NCBI RefSeq assembly: GCF_019195455.1
Contig: NZ_JAIMBW010000001.1
Location: 1,178,001-1,242,000 of the forward strand
Source of the DNA: Gymnodinialimonas phycosphaerae
Lineage (GTDB): Bacteria; Pseudomonadota; Alphaproteobacteria; Rhodobacterales; Rhodobacteraceae
DNA: 64,000 nucleotides
Direction of reading: 5' to 3'
Part shown: positions 25,349 through 34,900 of the stretch, in pieces
Numbering within the stretch: position 1 is the stretch's first letter
How the letters are laid out: every line of letters starts with the position of its first letter
Notes under the pieces: generated by a model
What the model saw: the letters and a program-made list of their open reading frames with translations, nothing else
Told to the model about the DNA's origin: nothing
Databases searched by the model: none
Translations under genes and position numbers: made by a program

Positions 25349-28140
25349 CCGTGGTGTCCCTCTGTTACGGGCATGAACTTACCCACTATATCGGCAGCAG
25401 CAGCGCGCGACTGGTCAAGTCGCGTCACAAGGGCCTCCGTGGACGGCACGTCGGCCATGCGTTGCAGGAATCTGCGCCCCCCCTCGCCGCCCGTGTCGAT
25501 GTCCAGCGGCGCCTCGGAGAGAAGGCGACCGCCCTGCGAGATCAGTTGAAACAGACCGTAGGCCTGTCTGAGGGTTTGCGCATCGGCGCCTCCGATCAGG
25601 CCTTCCGCTTGCGCCGCGTCGATCTGTGTCAGCGTTCCCTCGCGAACGCACCCGGCCTTGAGCGCGAGGGCTTGGGCCAGCAGCGCGATGTCCTGCAAGC
25701 CCCCCGCCCCATTGCGCACCGCCCAGGTGCTGCCCGCGCGTCCGGCCCCTTGCAGGCGTGCGCGCATCTCGGCGGCTTCCGGCAGGATGCTCGCGTCGCC
25801 CTTGCGACCCTCGATGACAGAACACCGCACAGCCTCGACGTCACGGGCAAGGCCTGCGTCACCGGCAACGATTCGGGCGCGCGTCAGGGCCATATGCTCC
25901 CACACCCAGGCCTCTTCTCGCTGGTAACGCTCGAACGAGGACAGCGCCGTGGCGACAGGCCCCTGCCCGCCCGAGGGGCGCAGGCGCATGTCGACGTCGT
26001 AAAGCTTGCCCTCGGCGGTCGGCGCGCTCAGCGCGGTGATCATCGCCTTGGTGGCCTTGGCGAACCAGCCACGCGGATCGAGGGGACGGCGGCCCTCGGT
26101 CATCTCAACCCCTTGGGCATCAAAGATCACGATCAGGTCGAGGTCCGAGGTCGCCGTCATCTCGCGCACGCCCAGGCTGCCCATGGCCAGCACCACGCCG
26201 CCGCGCCCCGGCGCAGGGCCATGGCGCCGCGCGATATCGGCGCAGACACAGGGCCAAAGGCCCGCGACGACCGCCTCCCCGATATCGGAATACTGATGCG
26301 CGGCGTCCTGGGCGTCGATCAACCCGCGCAACATATGGACACCGACGCGGAAGTGCCATTCCTTCTGCCACCGGCGCGCGGCGTCCAGTTGCGCCTCGTA
26401 ATCCAGGGCCGCAAGCGTGTCGGCAAGGTCTTCGGTCAGCCCCTTGGCACCGGGCCAATCTGCGAAGAACTGGCCATCGAGCACCGCGTCCAGCACCCGG
26501 CTGTGGCGCGACAGGTACGCGGCCAGACCGGGGGCCGTGGCGCAGATGTCCACCAGCAGGTCGACAAGGCTGGGGTTGGCGTCAAACAGCGAGAAGATCT
26601 GCACCCCCGCCGGCAAGCCGCGCAGGAAGCCGTCGAAATTGGCCAGCGCTTCGTCGGGGCGGGCGGCCGCAGTGAACCGGTTGAGCAGATCGGGCTTGAG
26701 GCGCTCGAAAATGGCTTGCCCGCGCTCGGACCGCAAGGCGGGATAACCGGGCCAACGGGCGACGATGTCGCGCGCGGCCTCTGACAAGGCGGGCGCCGCC
26801 GTGGTGCTGGATTTCGAGGCATAGAGATCTTGCGTCAGCTCTGCGACCGCCTGTAGCCGCGCCTCCAACGCTGCGCGGTAGCGCGCCGTGTCGCCCTCCC
26901 CGCTGAGCCGTGCCAACCGGTCGAAGCCCTCCGGCGTCTTGGGCAGGGAATGGGTCTGGGCGTCGTCGATCATTTGCAAGCGATGCTCTGCCTCGCGCAG
27001 GGCGGCATAGTGATCGGCCAATGCGCTGGCCACGTCGCGGGTGATCCAATCCGCGCGCGCCAATGCTGCCAATGCCTTGACGGTACGGGGCTGTCGCAGG
27101 CTGGGGTCGCGCCCCCCCGCCACCAACTGGCGGGTCTGGGCGAAGAACTCGATCTCACGGATGCCACCGTGACCCAGCTTCAGGTTGCGCCCTTCCAGGG
27201 CGAGACCGTGCAGGCCCTTGTGGTCGCGGATGCGCTGGCGCATGTCCATCGTCTCGGACACGGCGGCAAAGTCCAGATGCTTGCGCCAGACAAACGGGGT
27301 CAACGCCGTCAAGAACTTCTCCCCCGCCGCCACGTCGCCTGCCGCCGCGCGTGCCTTGATATAGGCCGAGCGTTCCCAGGTCCGCCCCTCGCCCTCATAA
27401 TACCGCTCCGCCGCGGCCATGGAGATGCAGACCGGCGTGACGCTGGCATCGGGACGCAGGCGCAGATCGGTGCGGAAGACGTAGCCGTCCTTGGAAGGAT
27501 CGTTCAACGTAGCCGCCATGGCGCGGGTGGCTTTGATGAAGCCTGCGCGGGCCTCCATCTCCTCGGCGGGGCCGTCAAAGCGGGTCTCATCGAACAGGCA
27601 GATCAAGTCGATGTCGGACGAGTAATTCAACTCGCCCGCCCCCATCTTGCCCATCGCCAGCGCCACCATGCCTGCGCCGTCACGCAACGCGTCTTCTTCC
27701 GTCTGGCCGGGGATCTTGCCCCGCCGCGCCGCCGCCGCGACATGGACCGCAAGGGCCGCGGCCACGCAGGCGTCCGCAAAATCCGTCCAGGCCTGGGTGA
27801 CCGTGGTAAGGCCCCAGACCCCTGCCAGATCCGCCAATCCCACGATCAGGGCCGCCCGGCGCTTCAACTGTCGCAGACCCGTATCGATCGTGTCCTTGGT
27901 CAATGTTCCTGTCTCGGCGATCAGCGCGGCGATGACCTCTTCGGGTTCGTCGTCGACGGCGTGGGACAGCCAGTGCCCCTCCTTGCGGAACAACTCGGAA
28001 AAGAACGGCGACGAACCGGCAGCGCCCCGGATCACGTCGGCCAGTTCGGGCGACAGCCCGTGCAGATGCTCCAACGCCTCTGCCCCGCGCTCGGGCACGT
28101 GGGGCAACGGGGTGCGGGTGATGCGATTGGCAAAGGGCAT
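25345..28140 (-). CDS. glnE: Bifunctional glutamine synthetase adenylyltransferase/deadenylyltransferase
   Basis: This 931-residue enzyme attaches or removes AMP on glutamine synthetase in response to PII and glutamine. Both nucleotidyltransferase halves are present: MGAGELNYSSDIDLI in the N-terminal half (near 27620-27660) and MGSLGVREMTATSDLDLIV in the C-terminal half (near 26115-26190), each with the GSx...SDxDL metal-binding motif. The central helical region is complete and the length is normal. It starts at the ATG at 28140 and is followed by a coupled small gene. Confidence 0.95.
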   Translation of the reverse strand: MPFANRITRTPLPHVPERGAEALEHLHGLSPELADVIRGAAGSSPFFSELFRKEGHWLSHAVDDEPEEVIAALIAETGTLTKDTIDTGLRQLKRRAALIVGLADLAGVWGLTTVTQAWTDFADACVAAALAVHVAAAARRGKIPGQTEEDALRDGAGMVALAMGKMGAGELNYSSDIDLICLFDETRFDGPAEEMEARAGFIKATRAMAATLNDPSKDGYVFRTDLRLRPDASVTPVCISMAAAERYYEGEGRTWERSAYIKARAAAGDVAAGEKFLTALTPFVWRKHLDFAAVSETMDMRQRIRDHKGLHGLALEGRNLKLGHGGIREIEFFAQTRQLVAGGRDPSLRQPRTVKALAALARADWITRDVASALADHYAALREAEHRLQMIDDAQTHSLPKTPEGFDRLARLSGEGDTARYRAALEARLQAVAELTQDLYASKSSTTAAPALSEAARDIVARWPGYPALRSERGQAIFERLKPDLLNRFTAAARPDEALANFDGFLRGLPAGVQIFSLFDANPSLVDLLVDICATAPGLAAYLSRHSRVLDAVLDGQFFADWPGAKGLTEDLADTLAALDYEAQLDAARRWQKEWHFRVGVHMLRGLIDAQDAAHQYSDIGEAVVAGLWPCVCADIARRHGPAPGRGGVVLAMGSLGVREMTATSDLDLIVIFDAQGVEMTEGRRPLDPRGWFAKATKAMITALSAPTAEGKLYDVDMRLRPSGGQGPVATALSSFERYQREEAWVWEHMALTRARIVAGDAGLARDVEAVRCSVIEGRKGDASILPEAAEMRARLQGAGRAGSTWAVRNGAGGLQDIALLAQALALKAGCVREGTLTQIDAAQAEGLIGGADAQTLRQAYGLFQLISQGGRLLSEAPLDIDTGGEGGRRFLQRMADVPSTEALVTRLDQSRAAAADIVGKFMPVTEGHHG

Positions 28141-28207
28141 GAGCGGGGTTCCTTATCGGTCTATTTGGACCTAGACCGTTGCACTGGAATGGCAGGAGGA
28201 ATGCGGC

Positions 28208-28678
28208 GTGTCAAAGTCGTTGAAGCGTGTGCGGCGCGCCTTGGAAGAGGCGGGCATCGCGGCGGAAGTATTGGAAATGGCCGAGGGTACGCGCACCGCT
28301 GTCGCCGCGGCCGAAGCCGCAGGCTGCCACCTCGACCAGATCGCCAAGTCGATCATCTTCCGGGCCGAGACCAGTGGCGAGGCCGTCTTGTTCGTGACGG
28401 CCGGCGGCAACCTGGTGAACGCTGACAAGGCCAGCGCGGTGGTCGGAGAGGCCTTGGGCAAGGCCGACGCGGACCTGATCCGCAAGCAGACCGGATTTGC
28501 CATCGGGGGCGTGTCGCCCGTGGGGCACCTGTCGCCGATCCGGGCATGGTATGACCCGCGTTTGCTGGCGTTCGATGTGGTCTATGCCGCCGCGGGCACG
28601 CCGCGCCATATCTTCGGCATCGATCCCCGCGTGTTGGTCGGCCTTGCCGGAGCGGACGCGGCGGATTTCACCGGTTAA
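28208..28678 (+). CDS. YbaK/EbsC-family aminoacyl-tRNA deacylase
   Basis: This 156-residue protein matches the YbaK/ProX editing-domain family, which hydrolyses mischarged tRNAs such as Cys-tRNA(Pro). Visible motifs are the catalytic lysine region DQIAKSIIF, LFVTAGGNLVNADKAS and the GGVSPVGHL loop. The start is a GTG at 28208: AGGAGG at 28194-28199 lies eight bases before it, and no ATG is in frame nearby. It diverges from glnE and is convergent with lpxB, overlapping it by 11 bases. Confidence 0.87.
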   Translation: MSKSLKRVRRALEEAGIAAEVLEMAEGTRTAVAAAEAAGCHLDQIAKSIIFRAETSGEAVLFVTAGGNLVNADKASAVVGEALGKADADLIRKQTGFAIGGVSPVGHLSPIRAWYDPRLLAFDVVYAAAGTPRHIFGIDPRVLVGLAGADAADFTG

Positions 28679-29795
28679 CAGCGTCAAGGATTGACCGGGC
28701 GGCCCGTATGCCCGGCGCCTCACCGCCCCTGCCAAGACGCTCCATCGTCAGCGCCATCGCCGCGGTCTGGCGGTCATCGCCCTGCAAGACCGCCGCGACC
28801 CCGGCGCGGATCGCGTCGGGCGTGCAGTTTTCGGCCAGGAATTCCGGCACCACACGGGTCTCGGACACCAGGTTGACCAGCGTGACCGTATCAATGCGGA
28901 TCATGCGCTTCATGATCGCGCGGGTCAGCCAGTTCATATCGTAGGCGATCACCATGGGCGTGGCGTTCGCGGCCAGTTCCAGCGACACGGTGCCCGAGGC
29001 CGCAAGCGCGGCATCAGCGCAGGCGAAAGCGGCGCGCTTCTCAACGGCATCCGAGGCGTCGATCAAGCTCGGCTGAACCGGCCAGGAGGCGGTCAGCGCA
29101 GCCACGGTTTCGCGGACATGCGGCAGGGTCGGCAGGACCAGACGGGCGTCAATGCCGTCAAGCGCCGCGCCGAAGATCGGCGCGAGGCGGGTGACTTCGG
29201 ACCTGCGCGATCCGGGCAGGACCAGCAGCACCTTCGCGTCGGTCAGGCCATGGGCGGTGCGAAAGCTGGCAATCTCCGCCTCGCTCGCCAGGGGCTCGGA
29301 CACCACCGGGTGGCCCACGAAATCACACGTCATCCCCGCCGCTTCCATATAGGGCGGCTCGAACGGCAGCAGCGCCAGAACGTGGTCGATGGCCCGCGCC
29401 ATCCTTGCCGCGCGCCCCGGCCGCCACGCCCAGACCGAGGGGGCGACATAGTGGATCGTCTTGAGGCCGGGATTGGCGGCACGGGCAAGTTTCGCGACCC
29501 GCAGGCCGAAGTCGGGACTGTCGATGGTGATCAGCGCCTCGGCGCCCGAGGCCGCAACGGCCCGGGCGGTCTGGGCGATACGGCGCTTGAGGTGGCGGTA
29601 TTTCGGCAGGACCTCGGCAAGGCCCATCACCGCAAGATCTTCGTAGGGGAACAACGATGAAAGGCCATAGGCCGCCATCATCGGGCCGCCGACGCCCAGG
29701 GGCGTGACCGGCGCGCCGATGTCCTTGAAGCCCTGCAACAACGCGCCGCCCAAGCGGTCGCCCGAGGGCTCTCCGGCGACCAGAAACAGCTTCAA
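28668..29795 (-). CDS. lpxB: Lipid-A-disaccharide synthase
   Basis: This 375-residue glycosyltransferase joins UDP-2,3-diacylglucosamine and lipid X to form the lipid A disaccharide. The N terminus KLFLVAGEPSGDRLGG, the YVAPSVWAWRPGRA segment and the SGTVSLELA motif are typical. No ATG is available: a TTG at 29795 forms a TTGA overlap with the lpxI stop and gives the family N terminus MKLFLVAGEPSGD. Another TTG at 29807 adds four residues. It is the last gene of the envelope superoperon. Confidence 0.93.
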   Translation of the reverse strand: MKLFLVAGEPSGDRLGGALLQGFKDIGAPVTPLGVGGPMMAAYGLSSLFPYEDLAVMGLAEVLPKYRHLKRRIAQTARAVAASGAEALITIDSPDFGLRVAKLARAANPGLKTIHYVAPSVWAWRPGRAARMARAIDHVLALLPFEPPYMEAAGMTCDFVGHPVVSEPLASEAEIASFRTAHGLTDAKVLLVLPGSRRSEVTRLAPIFGAALDGIDARLVLPTLPHVRETVAALTASWPVQPSLIDASDAVEKRAAFACADAALAASGTVSLELAANATPMVIAYDMNWLTRAIMKRMIRIDTVTLVNLVSETRVVPEFLAENCTPDAIRAGVAAVLQGDDRQTAAMALTMERLGRGGEAPGIRAARSILDAVNR

Positions 29796-30559
29796 GGGCC
29801 CGCCCAAAGGTTAAGGCCCGTTTGCGCGCAGGCGGTCAGGATCGCCTCGCGATCCAGCAGCAGAACATTGCCTGCCGCGATCTCGATCCCGGCAAGGCCC
29901 GCTTTTGCGGCGTTGCGGATCGTGTCGGGGCCAATCGCGGGCATGTCCACCCGCAGATCCTGTCCCGGTTTCGGCCGCTTCACCAGCACGCCGCCCGATC
30001 CGGGCACAGTTTGCGCCACGAAGGCCAACATCGCGTCGGTGCCCTGCAAGGTCTCTACCCCGATGACTTGGCCCTTCGCCACCACGACCCCTTGCCCCAC
30101 ATCCAATGGCCCCAGCGCATCGAGCACGGCACGGGCGCGGGCGGCATCGGACCCGCGCATCACCTCTCCGGCGACAACACCTGCGGGGGCGACCAGATCG
30201 GGGCGGAGGGTATGGGCGGAAATGACAGTGAACCCGGCTTCTTCGATGACCCCGATCACGGCGCGCAGCAACGCATCGTCGCCCTGCCCCATCGCGGCCA
30301 TGAGCACCGGCATCTTTGACGCGGTGAAAGGATCGAAGGCGACGGGGTCCAGCGGCGGGCGGGACATGGCACCGGCCAGGCAGACCTCGGTCACGCCCTT
30401 GTCGCGCAGGGCCTCGAAGAGGGTGCCCAATTGCTCGAAACGTGCATCGATGGTCGTCGGGACCTCGACAGGGACGCCGTTGAAACCGACGACCTCGGCG
30501 GGTCCGGCCTGCAACAGCAGCCCCGGCAACGCCCCCTTGCCTGCAAGGATCGCCCGCAT
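29792..30559 (-). CDS. lpxI: UDP-2,3-diacylglucosamine pyrophosphatase LpxI
   Basis: This 255-residue enzyme hydrolyses UDP-2,3-diacylglucosamine to lipid X, using the LpxI route of alphaproteobacteria in place of LpxH. The N terminus MRAILAGKGALPGLLL, the motif MSRPPLDPVAFDP and the C-terminal PAIGPDTIRNAAKAGLAGI match the family. It lies between lpxA and lpxB, where the older name DUF1009 was used. The short four-base overlap with lpxB couples the two steps. Confidence 0.93.
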   Translation of the reverse strand: MRAILAGKGALPGLLLQAGPAEVVGFNGVPVEVPTTIDARFEQLGTLFEALRDKGVTEVCLAGAMSRPPLDPVAFDPFTASKMPVLMAAMGQGDDALLRAVIGVIEEAGFTVISAHTLRPDLVAPAGVVAGEVMRGSDAARARAVLDALGPLDVGQGVVVAKGQVIGVETLQGTDAMLAFVAQTVPGSGGVLVKRPKPGQDLRVDMPAIGPDTIRNAAKAGLAGIEIAAGNVLLLDREAILTACAQTGLNLWAGP

Positions 30560-30564
30560 CCCGC

Positions 30565-31371
30565 CTACTCCGGCGTCAGGAAGGAACGGTCGCTGTCGCC
30601 CATGACGAAATCGACGATCTCGTTCACGTATTCGCTGTCGATCTCATCACTTTCCCCGAGGCGGCGGGCGCGTTCCTGAAAGCTGGCGCCTTCGCCCTGT
30701 TTCAGCGCCTGAAGCGCCGCGCGCAGGGCGGTGATGTCGGCTTTGGCCACGCCCTTGCGCTTGAGCCCCACCAGGTTCAAACCGTCCAACCGCCCGCGCG
30801 GGCCTTGGACCAGACCGTAAGGAATGACATCATTCGTGACCATGGAAACGGCCCCGATGATCGCCCCGCGTCCCACGCGCACGAACTGATGCACGCCCGA
30901 AAGGCCGCCGATGATCACGTCATCGCCGACGATGCAGTGCCCCGCCAGCGCGGAGGAATTGACCATGATCACCCGGTCGCCGACCTGGCAGTCGTGGGCG
31001 ACATGGGCATTGGCAAGAAACAGACCGTCATCACCGACGCGGGTGATGCCACCGCCCCCCTCGGTCCCGGTGTTCATCGTCACGCCTTCCCGGATGCGGT
31101 TCCGCGCGCCCACGATCAGACGGGTGCGTTCGCCGCCGAACTTCTTGTCCTGCGGGATTTCACCGATGGAGGAGAACGGGAAGATCTGGCAGTCGTCGCC
31201 GATGTCGGTCCAGCCGGTGACGATGGCGTGGGATTTCAGCACTACGCCCGCCCCCAGCGTGACCTCGGGGCCGACGACGCAGAACGGGCCGATCTGGCAA
31301 TTTGCACCGATTACCGCGCCGTCCTCGATCACCGCAGACGGGTGGACATTGGCCGAGGCGTGGATGCCCAT
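30565..31371 (-). CDS. lpxA: UDP-N-acetylglucosamine O-acyltransferase
   Basis: This 268-residue hexapeptide-repeat enzyme adds 3-hydroxyacyl to UDP-GlcNAc, the first step of lipid A synthesis. The left-handed helix repeats run from residue 5 to about 190, with the catalytic histidine in NAHVAHDCQVGD (His126 equivalent to E. coli His125). The C-terminal helical bundle is present. The start codon directly abuts the fabZ stop, which lies at 31372. Confidence 0.96.
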   Translation of the reverse strand: MGIHASANVHPSAVIEDGAVIGANCQIGPFCVVGPEVTLGAGVVLKSHAIVTGWTDIGDDCQIFPFSSIGEIPQDKKFGGERTRLIVGARNRIREGVTMNTGTEGGGGITRVGDDGLFLANAHVAHDCQVGDRVIMVNSSALAGHCIVGDDVIIGGLSGVHQFVRVGRGAIIGAVSMVTNDVIPYGLVQGPRGRLDGLNLVGLKRKGVAKADITALRAALQALKQGEGASFQERARRLGESDEIDSEYVNEIVDFVMGDSDRSFLTPE

Positions 31372-31845
31372 CTAGGCGGCCTCCGCCGGGATATCCATCA
31401 TCGCCGTGAAGCTGCATTCGCACGCCAGTTCGCCGTCCACCGTGGCACGACCGGCAAACTTCCAGACCTTGGCGCCGGGCTTGCCGCGCGTGGCCTCGAC
31501 GTACAGTTCCAGCACATCGCCGGGCACCACCTTGCGGCGGAATTTACAGGTGTCGATGCCCATGAAATAGACAAGGAAGTTCTTGTCCGCCAGTTCAGCC
31601 GAGACGCCGATCATCACCGCTGCCGTCTGCGCCATGGCTTCCACGATGGTGACGCCGGGCATGATCGGAACGCCGGGAAAGTGGCCCTGGAAATGCGGCT
31701 CGTTCACAGTGACGTTCTTGAGGCCGACGGCGGATTTGAACGGCACGATGTCGCGCACGCGGTCCACCAGCAGGAACGGATAGCGGTGTGGCAAGATCCG
31801 CTGGATCAAGTCGATGTCGGCGGTTGTTGGGACGTCTGCCGTCAT
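31372..31845 (-). CDS. fabZ: 3-hydroxyacyl-ACP dehydratase FabZ
   Basis: This 157-residue hotdog-fold dehydratase acts in fatty-acid elongation. Catalytic His55 lies in [12 protein letters not shown], and Glu69 in [24 protein letters not shown] at the N terminus is the standard FabZ start. It competes with LpxA for 3-hydroxyacyl-ACP, which makes the adjacent gene order sensible. lpxD, often next to fabZ in gammaproteobacteria, is not present here. Confidence 0.96.
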   Translation of the reverse strand: MTADVPTTADIDLIQRILPHRYPFLLVDRVRDIVPFKSAVGLKNVTVNEPHFQGHFPGVPIMPGVTIVEAMAQTAAVMIGVSAELADKNFLVYFMGIDTCKFRRKVVPGDVLELYVEATRGKPGAKVWKFAGRATVDGELACECSFTAMMDIPAEAA

Positions 31846-31918
31846 GGCTGTTCTCCGAATAGATCTGTTGGAGGAGGCCTAACAACTCCGCCCGCTTACG
31901 GCAAGACGGGGTGCCCGT

Positions 31919-32503
31919 TCAGGGCTGCGTGAGGCCCGGCAATGAGATCAGTGGCGCGTCGCCCCCGGGGCCCAACGCCTCGTCGATCGCGACGATGGCG
32001 GCATCGGTAATATCGACGGACCCGGCCGATAACAGCACCGTGCGGCTGTCGAGCAGTACCGAGGCGCCGCGCGCCTGCACGATCTCCAGAAGGACGGGAA
32101 CGGTTTCTTCGAAAAAACGCTGTTGCGCAGCTTCGGCCTGGGCTTGCAGATCGCGGGTCTTGGCATCCTGGGCGGCGCGGATCGCCACGACACGGGTGTC
32201 GAATTCATCGGCCAGGGCGCGGAACTCTTCGGTGGGCATGGTGGGCCTGCGCTCGGTCAGGTCCAGCTCTTCCTCGGTCAGTTGCGCCTCGATCTCGCGG
32301 TTCTCGGCGGCCAGCGCCTGCGAGGCGGCATCCAGTTCCGACTGTATGCGTTGCCCAAACTCGGTTTGGGTCAGCAGACGGTCCTGGTTGAGCACTAGGA
32401 TCGCCGCGCCCGACAGCGCAACCGGTTGGGCGTCGGCCGGGCCATAGGCAAACGCCGCCAGCGTGAACGCGGCGGCGTGCATAAGTGTCAGGAGACGTGC
32501 CAT
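31919..32503 (-). CDS. skp: OmpH/Skp-family periplasmic chaperone
   Basis: This 194-residue protein has a signal peptide ending near PADAQ and a long helical, Glu/Gln/Ala-rich middle (about residues 55-140) that would form the tentacle coiled coils of Skp. It carries unfolded outer-membrane proteins across the periplasm to BamA, whose gene ends six bases upstream. The C-terminal strand region is longer than in E. coli Skp (161 residues), as in other alphaproteobacteria. Confidence 0.85.
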   Translation of the reverse strand: MARLLTLMHAAAFTLAAFAYGPADAQPVALSGAAILVLNQDRLLTQTEFGQRIQSELDAASQALAAENREIEAQLTEEELDLTERRPTMPTEEFRALADEFDTRVVAIRAAQDAKTRDLQAQAEAAQQRFFEETVPVLLEIVQARGASVLLDSRTVLLSAGSVDITDAAIVAIDEALGPGGDAPLISLPGLTQP

Positions 32504-32509
32504 GGGACC

Positions 32510-34834
32510 CTAGAAACGCGCCTCGACCGTGAAGTCGAACTCCCGCGTGCGGTCAAAGTCCTGGTACTCCAGCGGGTGCGAGAAGTTGAACCGCAGGGGC
32601 CCAAGCGCCGTGTCCCAGAAGATCGAGACACCGACGACCGAGCGCCAGTAGAGGTCATCATCCACCGCGCCGCCGCGCGTATCATCCAGGCCCCAGACCG
32701 AGCCAACGTCAAAGAAAGCCCCGCCCGAGATCCCGTATTCCTCGGGAAGGCCAATCGGGAAGGCCGCCTCGAACCGCGCAACGGCGAAGTAGTTGCCGCC
32801 AAGCGCGCTTTCGTTGGTTCCGCCGCCGACGGCCACGGTGTCGCGGGGACCTGTGCCGCCGCTTTCAAAACCGCGCAATTGGCGCGAGTTGAGTGAGAAC
32901 CTGTTGGCGAGCCGCGTGCCGCCGTCTAGGCCGTTGATCGCGCCCCCCTCGAACGTGGCCCGCAGCGTGACCTCTTCGCGCGCAACGCGGGTTTCGGCCA
33001 GGGCCCGGACCCGGGCGCGGACGAACTCGGTATCGCCGCCAAGGCCGGCATATTCACCGGTCAAGGCGAAGGCCACGCCGGCGTTGGGGTTCAGGCCCGT
33101 GTCGCGGTTGTCAAAGCTATAGGTGAACCCGACCCGGGAGGTATCGGCCTCCCTGGGTTCATCGATCAGGATTTGCGAATCCTCGCCCGCCACAAGACCC
33201 GTCAATTCATCGTGGTCATAGTTGTAGAACAACAGCAGGCGGCTATCTTCGCTCAGCGGGAAGGCAACGCTGGTGCCCGCACCATAGGTAACCGCCTCTG
33301 CATCGGAATCGTTGGCTTGGTTGACGGCGTAATAGGCGCTCAGACCAAGGGCCAGATCGCGCCGCAGGAACGCCGGTTCCGTGAACGAGAAGTTCAGCGA
33401 TTGCGACCCGTCGGACGTATTGAAACCAACCGCCAGCGCTTGACCGCGCCCCAGGAAATTTTCTTCCGAGAAGTCGACAGCAAGGCCCGCGCCCCCATCG
33501 GTGGAGTAGCTGGCCGAAAACCCGAGAGAACCCGTGGGCTGTTCTTCCACATCGACGTCAATGATGACCTGCTCTTCCGTGGTGCCCTGGCGCCCGGCAA
33601 CCTGCACATCGGCGAAGAAGCCGGTGGCGCGAATACGCTCGGCGGCGGCGCGGATCTGGCGGGCGTCCATCGGATCGCCTTCCACGACGTCGAACTGGCG
33701 GCGGATCACGCGGTCCAGCGTTGTCTGGTTGCCCTCGATGTCGATACGTTCCACGAACACACGCTCACCGCGCGAAATCACGAACTCGACGTTGATGATC
33801 AGGTTGGCATTGTCGCGGGTCAGAACGGGTTCGATCCGCACGAACCGCAGACCCTGGTCCGAGGCGAGGTTCTCCATCCGGGTGATCACGTTATCGATGA
33901 TACGCGGGCTGTAGCGCACGCCCTGGCGGACGTTGATGGCCTCCTGGAACACGGCGGGGTTCGCGCCGGGTAACTGTGACGTTACCGACATGTTACCGAT
34001 TCGGTAGCTTTGGCCTTCACGCACGCTGAACGTCACAAAATAGGCGCCGCGATCAGGGCTGAGTTCCGGCGTGACGGACTGGATGGCGAAATCGATGTAG
34101 CCACGATCCTGATAGAAGTCGGTCAGAAGCTGCCGGTCCAGCGCAATGCGATCTTCGATGAAGGTGTCCGAGCGGATCAGGCGGTTGAACAGGCCCGCTT
34201 GCGTCGACTCCAGAACCTGACGCAGGCGGCGGTCGGAATAGTCACGGTTGCCCACGAAGGCGATGCGCTGGGTCTCGACCACGGCACCCTCGGTCACTTC
34301 AAAGACCAGGTCGACGCGGTTCTCGTTGCGGCGGATGATCTGGGGCGTGGCGGTAGCGGTCAGACGACCGGTGACGCGGTAGGCCTCTGCAATCGCGGCC
34401 GCGTCCCGCTCGGCGGTGATCGGAGAGAACACGCGGCGCGGCGTGGATTCCAGCAAGACCAAAAGTTCATCATCATCCAACCGGCGGTTGCCTTCGATGG
34501 CGATGCGGTTGATCGTGGGATATTCAACCACCGTGATCACCAGCGTATTGCCACTCGGCGCGACTTCCACTGATTCGAACAGACCCGAGTTCTGCAAGCG
34601 TTGCAGTGCGTCATTGACCTGCCCCGCTGACGCGGTGGTGCCCGGCGAAAGCCCCGCCACCTGCAACACCGAAGCGTCGTTGGTGCGCGTATTGCCCTGA
34701 ACATCAAAGCTGTTGAAACGGAACGTTTGCGCGTCAACCGGTACGGCGACAGCGACAAGCGACAAGACAATCAACGCCGGAGCAACAAATAGCCTGACGC
34801 AACGCGCCAAGTGCAGAAGTGCACGAAGGACCAT
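32510..34834 (-). CDS. bamA: Outer membrane protein assembly factor BamA
   Basis: This 774-residue protein inserts beta-barrel proteins into the outer membrane. A signal peptide ends near VPVDAQ. Five POTRA domains fill roughly residues 36-355, with the repeat pattern such as VQGNTRTNDASVL and IEGNRRLDDDELL. The C-terminal Omp85 barrel ends in the aromatic signature TVEARF. The ATG at 34834 starts the signal peptide; the 24 codons upstream are not needed. A plausible promoter lies about 40-65 bp upstream. Confidence 0.96.
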   Translation of the reverse strand: MVLRALLHLARCVRLFVAPALIVLSLVAVAVPVDAQTFRFNSFDVQGNTRTNDASVLQVAGLSPGTTASAGQVNDALQRLQNSGLFESVEVAPSGNTLVITVVEYPTINRIAIEGNRRLDDDELLVLLESTPRRVFSPITAERDAAAIAEAYRVTGRLTATATPQIIRRNENRVDLVFEVTEGAVVETQRIAFVGNRDYSDRRLRQVLESTQAGLFNRLIRSDTFIEDRIALDRQLLTDFYQDRGYIDFAIQSVTPELSPDRGAYFVTFSVREGQSYRIGNMSVTSQLPGANPAVFQEAINVRQGVRYSPRIIDNVITRMENLASDQGLRFVRIEPVLTRDNANLIINVEFVISRGERVFVERIDIEGNQTTLDRVIRRQFDVVEGDPMDARQIRAAAERIRATGFFADVQVAGRQGTTEEQVIIDVDVEEQPTGSLGFSASYSTDGGAGLAVDFSEENFLGRGQALAVGFNTSDGSQSLNFSFTEPAFLRRDLALGLSAYYAVNQANDSDAEAVTYGAGTSVAFPLSEDSRLLLFYNYDHDELTGLVAGEDSQILIDEPREADTSRVGFTYSFDNRDTGLNPNAGVAFALTGEYAGLGGDTEFVRARVRALAETRVAREEVTLRATFEGGAINGLDGGTRLANRFSLNSRQLRGFESGGTGPRDTVAVGGGTNESALGGNYFAVARFEAAFPIGLPEEYGISGGAFFDVGSVWGLDDTRGGAVDDDLYWRSVVGVSIFWDTALGPLRFNFSHPLEYQDFDRTREFDFTVEARF

Positions 34835-34871
34835 GGAATCCCACCCTTTGGTCAAAATAGCAGACACCCTT

Positions 34872-34900
34872 TGGGTATCGTGCACCCGCAGGCTAGTCAA
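34872..34900 (-). promoter_or_regulatory. Candidate promoter of bamA
   Basis: On the minus strand TTGACT (34900-34895) is followed by a 17-bp spacer and TACCCA (34877-34872), 38 bp before the bamA ATG. The -10 is weak. A promoter here would let bamA-lpxB be expressed apart from rseP. Confidence 0.35.

Noticed and set aside
25351..28425. Two long plus-strand frames antisense to glnE
   Set aside because: They mirror glnE and have no domains; glnE itself is complete.
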